From Candidatus Levybacteria bacterium RIFCSPLOWO2_01_FULL_42_15 (lineage in GTDB: Bacteria; Patescibacteriota; Microgenomatia; Levybacterales; UBA12049): DNA of 22,244 nucleotides. Position 1 is the stretch's first letter; every line of letters begins with the position of its first letter. The stretch is from contig MFOZ01000036.1 of assembly GCA_001784055.1 (NCBI GenBank), positions 1-22,244 of the forward strand. Reading direction: 5' to 3'. Below the pieces are notes generated by a model. The model saw only the letters and a program-made list of their open reading frames with translations, made no database searches and was not told the origin of the DNA. A program made the position numbers and the translations under genes. Shown here piece by piece: positions 5,531 through 11,922 of this stretch.

Positions 5531-5974
5531 ATGAAGTTTGAGTTTTCGGCAGGAGGCATTGTTATCAAGCGCAGTCCTTCGGTGAACTCAGGATTGGCAC
5601 AAATTGCCATACTTTTGTGCCAACACTCTCAGCATCACGGTTGGGTCTTCCCTAAAGGACTTATTGGAGATACGCATAAAGGAGAATCTGAGGAGGAAAC
5701 CGCGGTAAGAGAAGTGAAAGAGGAAACAGGCATTGAAGCGCGCATCACAAAACCGCTTACTCCTGTTACCTATTGGTATCAGTTTGAAGGAGAAAAAATA
5801 AAAAAAACCGTCCATTATTTTTTAATGGAATATGCGGGAGGGGATATTGCAAATCACGACAACGAAATGGAACAAGTAGAGTGGTTGCCGATGGAAGAGA
5901 TTTTAAACCGTTTGACATATAGATCGGATAAAGAAGCTTGGCTGAAAGCTAAAAAACTAATTGCTAATTGCTAG
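5531..5974 (+). CDS. Nudix hydrolase
   Basis: A 147-residue single-domain Nudix protein. The Nudix box reads GESEEETAVREVKEETGIEA (about 51-70), with the REVKEE glutamates that bind the catalytic divalent metal. The preceding GWVFPKGLIGDTHKGES matches the PKG-containing subgroup that includes Ap4A hydrolases; the nucleotide substrate is not certain. It is cytoplasmic and hydrolyses nucleoside diphosphate-linked compounds. The ATG is 7 nt after the 3' end of tRNA-Arg(CCG) and no separate promoter or Shine-Dalgarno is visible. The mRNA is probably released by tRNA 3' processing. The last codons and TAG lie inside a GCTAGTTGCT-type repeat, so the C-terminus (KLIANC) is repeat-derived. Confidence 0.9.
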   Translation: MKFEFSAGGIVIKRSPSVNSGLAQIAILLCQHSQHHGWVFPKGLIGDTHKGESEEETAVREVKEETGIEARITKPLTPVTYWYQFEGEKIKKTVHYFLMEYAGGDIANHDNEMEQVEWLPMEEILNRLTYRSDKEAWLKAKKLIANC

Positions 5975-5988
5975 TAGCTAGTTGCTAT
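5957..5988 (+). repeat. GCTAGTTGCT-type short dispersed repeat, copy 2
   Basis: Tandem units of TAATTGCTAATTGCTAG and TAGCTAGTTGCTA overlap the Nudix stop codon and run up to tRNA-Ser(GGA). Core GCTAGTTGCT is shared with 5102-5111 and with the inverted copy in pgk. Confidence 0.6.
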
Positions 5989-5993
5989 TTTTT

Positions 5994-6080
5994 GGTGGGG
6001 TCGCATAGTGGTCGAGTGCGTGCGCTTGGAGAGCGCATGTGTCCGCAAGGATACCGCGAGTTCGAATCTCGCTCCCACCG
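5994..6080 (+). tRNA. tRNA-Ser(GGA)
   Basis: GGTGGGG/TCCCACC acceptor stem (last pair G-T), discriminator G at 6080. Anticodon stem TGCGC/GCGCA closes TTGGAGA, anticodon GGA (reads TCC and TCT). Variable arm TGTCCGCAAGGATA is long. T arm GCGAG-TTCGAAT-CTCGC is identical to that of tRNA-Ser(TGA). CCA is not encoded. Confidence 0.96.
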
Positions 6081-6189
6081 CAACGTAAGAAATTTCGAAG
6101 AAATTTCAACGTTGCTGAAACGTTTAAATTTACGAAATAAATTTATTACGTTTCGCCACGTCAGACTTGATTGGGACGTTTGACGTCCT
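6081..6189 (+). repeat. tRNA-Ser 3' hairpin element, copy C
   Basis: The first 101 nt are identical to copy B. The third hairpin (6173-6189) pairs GGGACGT with ACGTCCT around TTG. Compared with copy A (GGAACGT/ACGTTCC) an A-T pair has become G-C on both arms, so the stem is kept. Confidence 0.88.
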
Positions 6190-6274
6190 GTCAGTTGGTA
6201 AAAGCGAAGTTTGGCTTGCCCGCGCCAAGATCGCCAAAGTACTGGACGCTCCTATGGAAAATTTGATAAAATAA
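6182..6274 (+). pseudogene. Remnant of a helix-turn-helix gene (C-terminal end only)
   Basis: An open frame ending in TAA reads SVGKSEVWLARAKIAKVLD then APMENLIK. The last part matches the C-terminal helix of XRE-type regulators (IAkvL..pmenLi). It enters directly from the hairpin element and has no start codon or recognition helix. It shares GCCAAGATCGCCAAAG with the remnant at 790-849. Its stop overlaps the -10-like box of the next gene. Confidence 0.5.
6267..6272 (+). promoter_or_regulatory. -10-like box 6 nt before the DoxX-like gene
   Basis: TAAAAT, then AATTTT, then ATG at 6279. It uses bases at the end of the helix-turn-helix remnant. No clear -35 was found. Confidence 0.45.
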
Positions 6275-6278
6275 TTTT

Positions 6279-6671
6279 ATGAAAACTTATATGAAAAAAC
6301 TTGCTATTAAAAAAACCACTTCAGATTTTTTCTTCCGACTAGGTCTTGCTAGTATTTTTCTTGTGAATTCACTTACCGCTTGGCTTGCGCCAAATGAATT
6401 TGCGGAATTGTTAAAAAACAACTTTCTGGCTTCCGCGTTTGCCAGCCCAGAATTTTTGGTTCGAGTGATCGGAGTGAATGACGGCCTGCTTTTTTTGCTC
6501 ATTCTTTTTGGTCGTTGGCGTAAGACTATTGCTATCTGGGCGGCACTTTGGGTAATTACTGTTATTTATGTAACCATAAGCGAGGGCGTAATAGAATTTA
6601 TTGGGCATATTGGAATTCTATCGTTTATTATCTACTATTATTTCGCTTTTCAGCGATCTTCTGTAAAATAG
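6279..6671 (+). CDS. DoxX-like small integral membrane protein
   Basis: A 130-residue protein with about four hydrophobic helices: 18-36 (FFFRLGLASIFLVNSLTAWL), 57-78 (PEFLVRVIGVNDGLLFLLILFG), 80-100 (RKTIAIWAALWVITVIYVTIS) and 106-124. The length, helix count and pattern of first helix plus 'vigv.e...gllLl.G' resemble the DoxX/SURF4-like family, whose members have varied or unknown redox and membrane roles. It starts a two-gene unit with the Met-rich SHOCT protein 10 nt downstream. The start is placed at ATG 6279 because of the -10-like box 6 nt upstream; an in-frame ATG four codons later is possible. Confidence 0.7.
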   Translation: MKTYMKKLAIKKTTSDFFFRLGLASIFLVNSLTAWLAPNEFAELLKNNFLASAFASPEFLVRVIGVNDGLLFLLILFGRWRKTIAIWAALWVITVIYVTISEGVIEFIGHIGILSFIIYYYFAFQRSSVK

Positions 6672-6681
6672 TGAACGACAT

Positions 6682-7323
6682 ATGAAGAAAATTATTTTTA
6701 GCACCATTGGCATATTAGGACTCGCCTTCGTTATCAGTAGTACTGTTTTTGCGCAAGGGATAGAGAATACGGCAACTGTTTTAGATGACCATACCGCCCG
6801 CGAAGAAGCGAGAGGAAAAGCAGTTTGGGAAAAACTCCAAGCCAAAACTCTTCCGTGCAAGGATTTATCCGATGACAATTTCGGAACTCTTGGTGAATAC
6901 TTTATGGGTAAGATGATGGGCGATTCCCACGAAGCCATGAACGAGATGATGAAATCAATGATGGGCGAACAAGGCGAGGAGCAAATGCATGTGGTTATGG
7001 GTAAGCGTTTGAGCGGTTGCGATAATTCCGCCGCGTTTCCGTCGCAAGGAGTCGGCTTTATGCCAATGATGCAAATGATGATGGGAGGTGTTTCTATGAT
7101 GAACTTTGGATTTATGCCTTTTGGCAGTTTCGGCTGGATATTTATGATCCTTTGGTGGGTTTTGATAATCGCGGGTATTATCGCCATAATCAAATGGCTT
7201 ATGGCGCAATCTCATGGTTCACGCGGCCATGAGAAGTCTCCGCTTGAAATCCTAAAGGAACGTTACGCTAAAGGAGAGATAGATAAAAAAGAGTTTGAAG
7301 AAAAGAAAAAGGATTTGATCTAA
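6682..7323 (+). CDS. Exported Met-rich membrane protein with C-terminal SHOCT domain
   Basis: A 213-residue protein. Residues 1-24 form a signal peptide ending TVFA before QG. Residues 35-113 are polar, with two Cys (59, 113) and many Met. Residues 75-145 hold dense Met clusters (FMGKMMGDS, NEMMKSMMGE, PMMQMMMGGVSMM) that resemble copper- or silver-binding Met motifs. A transmembrane helix lies at about 151-171, followed by a charged segment and a SHOCT motif at 186-212 (SPLEILKERYAKGEIDKKEFEEKK). With the signal and one helix, the Met-rich part is probably outside and the SHOCT domain inside. It lies 10 nt after the DoxX-like gene. A metal-handling role is inference. Confidence 0.75.
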   Translation: MKKIIFSTIGILGLAFVISSTVFAQGIENTATVLDDHTAREEARGKAVWEKLQAKTLPCKDLSDDNFGTLGEYFMGKMMGDSHEAMNEMMKSMMGEQGEEQMHVVMGKRLSGCDNSAAFPSQGVGFMPMMQMMMGGVSMMNFGFMPFGSFGWIFMILWWVLIIAGIIAIIKWLMAQSHGSRGHEKSPLEILKERYAKGEIDKKEFEEKKKDLI

Positions 7324-7341
7324 AAGGAAAATTATCCTTTC
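7324..7341. terminator. Weak hairpin between convergent operons
   Basis: AAAGGA and TCCTTT pair over 6 bp with a 6-nt loop, between the SHOCT gene (plus) and the propeller gene (minus). The flanking T-run is short in both directions, so this is a poor terminator candidate. Confidence 0.3.
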
Positions 7342-7373
7342 TGTCCGCGGGGCCCAGTCAGTCCGGTTAGGCA

Positions 7374-9263
7374 TTATCTCAGTGGGAATTCAAATAGGGA
7401 GGAGCCGTCGGTTACAAACCCTTTACCTTCTTTTTCTGAAATCTGAAACGCTTTCATATTTTTGAAATCTTCAGAAGAATACCGTTTTTTATATGCCCCA
7501 TCTTTAGATAAAACAATAATTTGTTTGTTGTCCCCATCAAGAACGTACAAACTTTCGGTTTCCTGATTGGTAAATATGCGCGTAGGATTTTTAAAGGGTT
7601 CGCTTAATCCGGACACCGTGAATGATTCTCCCTTTCCGCGCAGAAATTTTTGAATCGCGCCATCTTTGTAGAGCACCCAGATAGCCCCGTCAATTGCCAT
7701 ATCGGAAACATGGGCAAAATTGGCAGAAACGTCTTGAGAGAGATAATCGCTTTTTGTGTAACTTGACCCTTGCAAAACAAACTTGAGGATGCGCTGAGAC
7801 GTTCTGTCAAGCAGGTATATGCTTGAGCCGAACACCCCTATTCCGGAAGGATTGTCCCACCCCCCATCACTTTTGACAATAAGCGTTTGTTTGCCCCCCG
7901 TTTTTTTAGAGACAGAAAAAACCTCACCCGCGTTTATAGCGTAGAGATTTTGATTATCTTCCGTTGCAAACAATACACTTCTTTCATCGATCCATAGCTT
8001 GAGAAGGGGAGAATCCTGTCCTTGAACTTTTTGGAGCAAGACGGCGGCATTATTGAGGGAGACGGAGATTGCACTATCAATTTTTATAAGGAATGCTTCC
8101 AGTTTTTTTGCCTCTTCTGATTCTTTGGGAAATTCAAACCTTTTTCCCAAAAGGATTTCTTTTGCGGACACAAAATCTTCTCGCGCAACGTTTTTGTTAA
8201 GCGCAAGAAGACTTTGCCCCTCGTCATATTTTTTCTGCGCGGATGCGGCAACATCCTCAAAAAGCGCTTTTCGTTTTGCCCTTTCTTGACTTTGTAAAGA
8301 GAATATTGTTCCCGCAACAATAGCAAGCACAATAGCACAGGCTACAATGACAAGGGATATCTGTGAGCGGGGGAGGCGGATTTTTGGGAAAGAGATATTT
8401 GTTTTTGGGATAATGGATGCCAAGAACAGAAAAAAAGTTTTTATAGAGAAACGATTTACAAGAGGAGACTCCAGCGTTTGCGTTTGATTCTCACTGGCAA
8501 GTTGCGTTTCGTTTTCTGTTTCTTTTGGTTCTTCTTCGGAAGACTGCGAAGGATCGACAAAAGAGACAATAATACAAGAGGCCCCCCCCTCTTCTTTTTC
8601 ATGAACTTTTGGAGAGAGAGACTCCGCAATTTCGGCGGGAGAAAAATGGTCCAAAAACCCTGCGAGTTCGTTCATGGGTAAAAGGCGCGCGAACCCCTCT
8701 GTTTCTAAAATAACAATGTCATGGTTTTGAACAAACCCGGATGCGGAAATAGGGGCGAGAGAGGGAGGCTCTTCTTTTTGGGAAAAAATAACGCCCAAAG
8801 AATATCCTCTTTTAAGAATCACGCATCCGTTTCCAATCATGGCAAGATACAAAACGTTTTTGATAAACGAGGCAACTACCAGACAGCAAGAAACGTCTTC
8901 CGGAATATGGGAAATAGTAACAGAAAGCGCCTGCTTAATAGAGGCAAGATCTTTGTTCTCAAGCGTAAAGTACTCTTGCTCCAGTATGGTAAGGATTTCT
9001 TTTCCAATGGCAGGAAGGGTTGGGAGTTTTTCTTCCTGGGGTATTTCTTCAAGCGGCTGATGTTCTGTTTGTTCTTGAATGTGGGACGCCGCAGGTATAG
9101 TATGTTTTGTCTTTGTGAGAGAGAGAGCCGCAAAGAATGCCCCCGCGCTATATGCCTGAGACCATGAAAAATAAGTCGGAGTTGAGACAATTTTTGCGGA
9201 TTTTACATTTGGGGCGCCAAAGGTAAGATCCTCCTGCGTTTCTATCTGACTGTGCTCAGACAT
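7374..9263 (-). CDS. Degenerate PP2C-like domain fused through a membrane helix to a beta-propeller
   Basis: A 629-residue protein. Residues 25-235 follow the PP2C/SpoIIE order: YFSWSQAYSAGAFFAALSL, a helical middle, CCLVVASFIKNVLYLAMIGNGCVILKRG at 126-152 and HDIVILETEGFARLL at 181-195. The metal-binding aspartates are missing: the usual DG, GDSR and SDG motifs read as non-acidic, IGNGC and ETEG. It is probably an inactive phosphatase fold. After a polar linker (238-270) comes one transmembrane helix (302-322), a helical stretch (325-415) and a propeller (420-629) with repeats such as WIDERSVLFATEDNQNLYAI and PSGIGVFGSSIYLLDRTSQRI. The propeller should face outward. It is the last gene of the SpoIID-like operon, 9 nt after its neighbour. 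No Shine-Dalgarno was seen. Confidence 0.72.
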   Translation of the reverse strand: MSEHSQIETQEDLTFGAPNVKSAKIVSTPTYFSWSQAYSAGAFFAALSLTKTKHTIPAASHIQEQTEHQPLEEIPQEEKLPTLPAIGKEILTILEQEYFTLENKDLASIKQALSVTISHIPEDVSCCLVVASFIKNVLYLAMIGNGCVILKRGYSLGVIFSQKEEPPSLAPISASGFVQNHDIVILETEGFARLLPMNELAGFLDHFSPAEIAESLSPKVHEKEEGGASCIIVSFVDPSQSSEEEPKETENETQLASENQTQTLESPLVNRFSIKTFFLFLASIIPKTNISFPKIRLPRSQISLVIVACAIVLAIVAGTIFSLQSQERAKRKALFEDVAASAQKKYDEGQSLLALNKNVAREDFVSAKEILLGKRFEFPKESEEAKKLEAFLIKIDSAISVSLNNAAVLLQKVQGQDSPLLKLWIDERSVLFATEDNQNLYAINAGEVFSVSKKTGGKQTLIVKSDGGWDNPSGIGVFGSSIYLLDRTSQRILKFVLQGSSYTKSDYLSQDVSANFAHVSDMAIDGAIWVLYKDGAIQKFLRGKGESFTVSGLSEPFKNPTRIFTNQETESLYVLDGDNKQIIVLSKDGAYKKRYSSEDFKNMKAFQISEKEGKGFVTDGSSLFEFPLR

Positions 9264-9272
9264 ACCGGATGG

Positions 9273-9512
9273 CTACAGTATAACAGCTGTTGTGATAAAA
9301 AGCGAAACAGCGCACACTATTTGTATAAGAGAGAGAAGCTGGAGAAAAAAAGAAGAAGAATCGCCGATATGGACAGAGCTATTCATGGTACGTATCTGAT
9401 TAAACATCACGAAAGAAAACCCTCCATAGAGAAAAGAAACCAAAAGAAAAATAGCCTTAAGAGCAAAGCTAATCGTAGCAAGCTGATACAGTAAGGAAAC
9501 GAAATCACCCAT
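9273..9512 (-). CDS. Small two-helix membrane protein of unknown function
   Basis: A 79-residue protein with helices at about 12-34 (ATISFALKAIFLLVSFLYGGFSF) and 54-78 (LLSLIQIVCAVSLFITTAVIL). A short polar loop contains MFNQIRTMNSS. From memory the layout resembles small membrane proteins common in Microgenomates (possibly the DUF5657 type), but I cannot verify this. The start is placed at ATG 9512 because it overlaps the stop of the preceding PH-like gene (ATGGGTGA, 8-nt overlap), as expected for a coupled operon gene. An upstream in-frame codon at 9542 would add ten residues lying inside that gene. Confidence 0.7.
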   Translation of the reverse strand: MGDFVSLLYQLATISFALKAIFLLVSFLYGGFSFVMFNQIRTMNSSVHIGDSSSFFLQLLSLIQIVCAVSLFITTAVIL

Positions 9513-10128
9513 GAGGTTTATCCTTTCCCATAAGAGCCACAATTATATGGATAACTTCTGACGGGTTTGGTACGGCGATAAAATCAAAGTTTGGTTTGTT
9601 GCCGGCTGTTTGAATAAACACGTCCCCGTAATTAAAAAGCGACCCAAAAAATCCTGATTTTCTATAATTCACATCTTCAATAAGCCCGAGTTTGGTTATT
9701 GAAATATCGTGAAATAGAAGGTCGGAGAAGTCAACGTCAACCACGCGGTTTTGAGTAAGAAGCCCGATATTATAATACCAGTGGATAAATTCAAGAAAGG
9801 CGTAAGCAACAACCCCGGCGTAAAAAAGAAGGCTCATGATAATAGTGTGCGTGTTTTCTAAGAAAAGAAACGGATTCCCAACAGCGGAAAAAATTGCTCC
9901 AAGAAGGGAGGGAATGGTGAGGAGTATAAGGCAAAACGTGAGCCAAGGGAGATTAGTGATAAAATGGCGGCGCATAAAGAGGATAACCTCCTCATCCGTT
10001 TCTTGAGATGTAAACGATACCCCATCGGGATTTTTGCACAAAGAAGAAAACAGGCCAAGCGAGTTTTTTTCAATGGGGTGGATAGGGGGTGTGTTTTTTT
10101 GATTGGATGGAACAAAGATATCAGGCAT
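9505..10128 (-). CDS. Bacterial-PH (YdbS-like) membrane protein
   Basis: A 207-residue protein. Residues 1-45 are polar. EEVILFMRRHFITNLPWL precedes two helices at 57-82 and 95-118. The C-terminal domain reads WYYNIGLLTQNRVVDVDFSDLLFHDISITKLGLIEDVNYRKSGFFGSLFNYGDVFIQTA, which matches the bPH2/YdbS pattern (Y.lT..Rvi......l.r....v.l..Iqdv......lg.l.gyGdv.i.t.). The function of such domains is largely unknown; several act in envelope stress or lipid-facing complexes. It is the second gene of a four-gene operon, 3 nt after the SpoIID-like gene. A Shine-Dalgarno GGAGA lies 7 nt before its ATG. Confidence 0.82.
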   Translation of the reverse strand: MPDIFVPSNQKNTPPIHPIEKNSLGLFSSLCKNPDGVSFTSQETDEEVILFMRRHFITNLPWLTFCLILLTIPSLLGAIFSAVGNPFLFLENTHTIIMSLLFYAGVVAYAFLEFIHWYYNIGLLTQNRVVDVDFSDLLFHDISITKLGLIEDVNYRKSGFFGSLFNYGDVFIQTAGNKPNFDFIAVPNPSEVIHIIVALMGKDKPHG

Positions 10129-10131
10129 AAG

Positions 10132-11853
10132 CTATCTCCGCTCTATATTATACAACGGTCCGACAATTTGGATGTTTGCCGGCGCGCGCAAATTAAAGAA
10201 GTCTTTGAATTCAGAACCGTTGAATGATTGAGAACCACCGTCCCCCGTCAGTGTTATAGAAGTAGTTCTCCCTTCATTCTTATCCCAGTCAATTGAAATG
10301 TCAAATATGCTGTTAAACGGAGTAGCGCCGCGTCCTTGTAGTTCTTGCCGTACTCGATCCGGGTTCCATGTGTCGGTTCCCGCGGGATTCGGCCTATCAG
10401 GTTGATACAAATGTTCACGCGTTCCCGAATCTCTTCTTGTCAGGAGAATGACGTTTACCACATCAGCAACCTCTCCGGGCTTAAGCCACGCGGATCTTGC
10501 GTATTCATTACGAAAGCCTTGCGCGGCGTAAAAACAAGGAGATTCTTTATCATATGACTTATCTTTGAGATCCTGGAAGCTTCCCACGTCTCCCGTAGTA
10601 TCCCGCATGCGCTTGGTCCACGAGCGATCGCTCCAACCCACATCGGAAGATTTAAAAAGGTATCCTCCGGCAGTTGACGCGTACCAGGCTGTAATTGTTT
10701 GTCCGTCTTTTACCATGACTTTTCCCGCGGTTTCTCTTACTGCACGTTCCCATTCTCCCCCCTTGTTTCCGCCTTTATACACTTGACACGCTTGCGTTGT
10801 GCAGATTTCTTTTTCTCCGTTATTCGTATAAGAAAGCGCATAGGAGCGTGCCGCAATAACTTGTGCCTTTAGAGCCTCAATGGGCCAACTTCCCGGCATT
10901 TCATAAATTCCCAAGAGATATTCATCAAGCGCTATCTCTCCATAGCCTTGTACCTTAATATGCATGTTGGCATCTTTAGTCTCAAGATTAATCCCGTCAT
11001 AGTACGCGCGTAAAATATCCTCATGAGATTGTCCCGCTTGCGCTCGTCCCAGAGCACCATACTGATTCATTCCGACTCGATGGGGAATGCCATACGTATA
11101 AAACGCAAACGCGGGAGAAAATCCGGGATCAAGTTCTCTGTCATCGGTGCAATACAAAGGTCCTGCGCCAAGACTTGTGGGAAGGTTTAAGCTGCCTAGT
11201 TTTTGAGCCAAGATTTGTTGCTGTTGTGCAGAAAGCTGGGCGATTTTGTTCGACAAGCTTGTCTGATATACTTTTGCTCCTTTTACCACGGTATCAAGTT
11301 TTGCCGACTGCTCATCAAGGTCTTTTTTAATTGCGATGAGCTGTATCTGTTCTCCTTCAAGCTGTTTTTTCTTATTCTCCAAATCCGTTATGGAAAGGGC
11401 AATATTGGTGATAATGGTTTTATCCTGATCGGTTGCCGCTTTTTGGTACGCCAGAAGCTGCGTAAGCTCAGAGGCAGAGTCTGCAGCCACAAACACCAAA
11501 AGAGGGGAATAGTGATACGTCTTAATATAAAAACTTCGGATGGCGCTGGCTAAGATTTTTTCCTGTTTTACAAGATTTTTGTATCCCTCATCAATATGAA
11601 CTTTTTTGACTTCAACATCCTGTTCAATAGCCCTTACCCGTTTTCTGATTCTTTCAACCTGCGTTTGGAGACGGTTGAGTTCGGACTCAAGGGGTTTTGT
11701 GGCGTTGATGGACTGAGTAAGGGCTTGAGTGAGCGATTCTATTTCTTTGCCAATGTTGTCAAATTCATCCGAAAATATAGGCCGGGCAAAAGAACTTATC
11801 AATATGAAGCCCACTACAACCGCTAAAAAAAAACTCACTACACGACAAATCAT
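10132..11853 (-). CDS. SpoIID-like peptidoglycan lytic protein with coiled coil and permuted motif order
   Basis: A 573-residue protein. Residues 1-28 form a signal peptide or anchor. A long coiled coil spans about 30-220 (heptads such as LESELNRLQTQVERIRKRV), similar to EnvC/PcsB N-termini. The SpoIID core is at 299-430: YLLGIYEMPGSWPIEALKAQVIAARSYAL holds the conserved Glu (E318) used by SpoIID transglycosylases to cut stem-free glycan, and TQACQVYKGG and AWYASTAGGY match later family blocks. The motif HRVGMNQYGALGRAQAGQSHEDILRAYYDG (258-287), normally at the C-terminus of SpoIID, lies before the core here. The C-terminus ends after TGDGGSQSFNGSEFKDFFNL. The start at ATG 11853 is chosen because upstream in-frame codons overlap the promoter. 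First gene of a four-gene operon. Confidence 0.88.
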   Translation of the reverse strand: MICRVVSFFLAVVVGFILISSFARPIFSDEFDNIGKEIESLTQALTQSINATKPLESELNRLQTQVERIRKRVRAIEQDVEVKKVHIDEGYKNLVKQEKILASAIRSFYIKTYHYSPLLVFVAADSASELTQLLAYQKAATDQDKTIITNIALSITDLENKKKQLEGEQIQLIAIKKDLDEQSAKLDTVVKGAKVYQTSLSNKIAQLSAQQQQILAQKLGSLNLPTSLGAGPLYCTDDRELDPGFSPAFAFYTYGIPHRVGMNQYGALGRAQAGQSHEDILRAYYDGINLETKDANMHIKVQGYGEIALDEYLLGIYEMPGSWPIEALKAQVIAARSYALSYTNNGEKEICTTQACQVYKGGNKGGEWERAVRETAGKVMVKDGQTITAWYASTAGGYLFKSSDVGWSDRSWTKRMRDTTGDVGSFQDLKDKSYDKESPCFYAAQGFRNEYARSAWLKPGEVADVVNVILLTRRDSGTREHLYQPDRPNPAGTDTWNPDRVRQELQGRGATPFNSIFDISIDWDKNEGRTTSITLTGDGGSQSFNGSEFKDFFNLRAPANIQIVGPLYNIERR

Positions 11854-11862
11854 GGATACCTC

Positions 11863-11868
11863 ATTATA
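11863..11868 (-). promoter_or_regulatory. -10 box of the SpoIID-like operon
   Basis: A perfect TATAAT on the minus strand, ending 9 nt before the ATG at 11853. No good -35 at 16-18 bp. It sits just left of the -35 box of the divergent LytR_C-domain gene, so the two promoters face away from each other across about 10 bp. Confidence 0.6.
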
Positions 11869-11874
11869 CCAAAC

Positions 11875-11903
11875 TTGCAAAATAGAGCGGTGGGGGGTAT
11901 ACT
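11875..11903 (+). promoter_or_regulatory. Promoter of the LytR_C-pfkB-aldolase-rpiB-rpe operon
   Basis: TTGCAA (11875-11880) and TATACT (11898-11903) are separated by exactly 17 bp. The predicted start near 11910 leaves a leader of about 13 nt before the ATG at 11923. Confidence 0.75.
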
Positions 11904-11922
11904 CACAGGGAACAAAATCCTT

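Noticed and set aside
5968..6183. Open frame of 71 codons over tRNA-Ser(GGA)
   Set aside because: Fully explained by the tRNA and hairpin element copy C.
1524..6189. CRISPR array
   Set aside because: The repeats are few, long, tied to tRNA ends and unevenly spaced, with no spacers or cas genes.
5343..6189. Integron attC sites
   Set aside because: Twin palindromes recalled attC, but I found no RYYYAAC/GTTRRRY core pair in the right places and no gene-cassette layout.
8721..9190. Long open frames antisense to, or on the same strand out of frame with, the PP2C-propeller gene
   Set aside because: No domain, no start signal, compositionally odd; the coding frame at 7374-9263 is clearly the real one.
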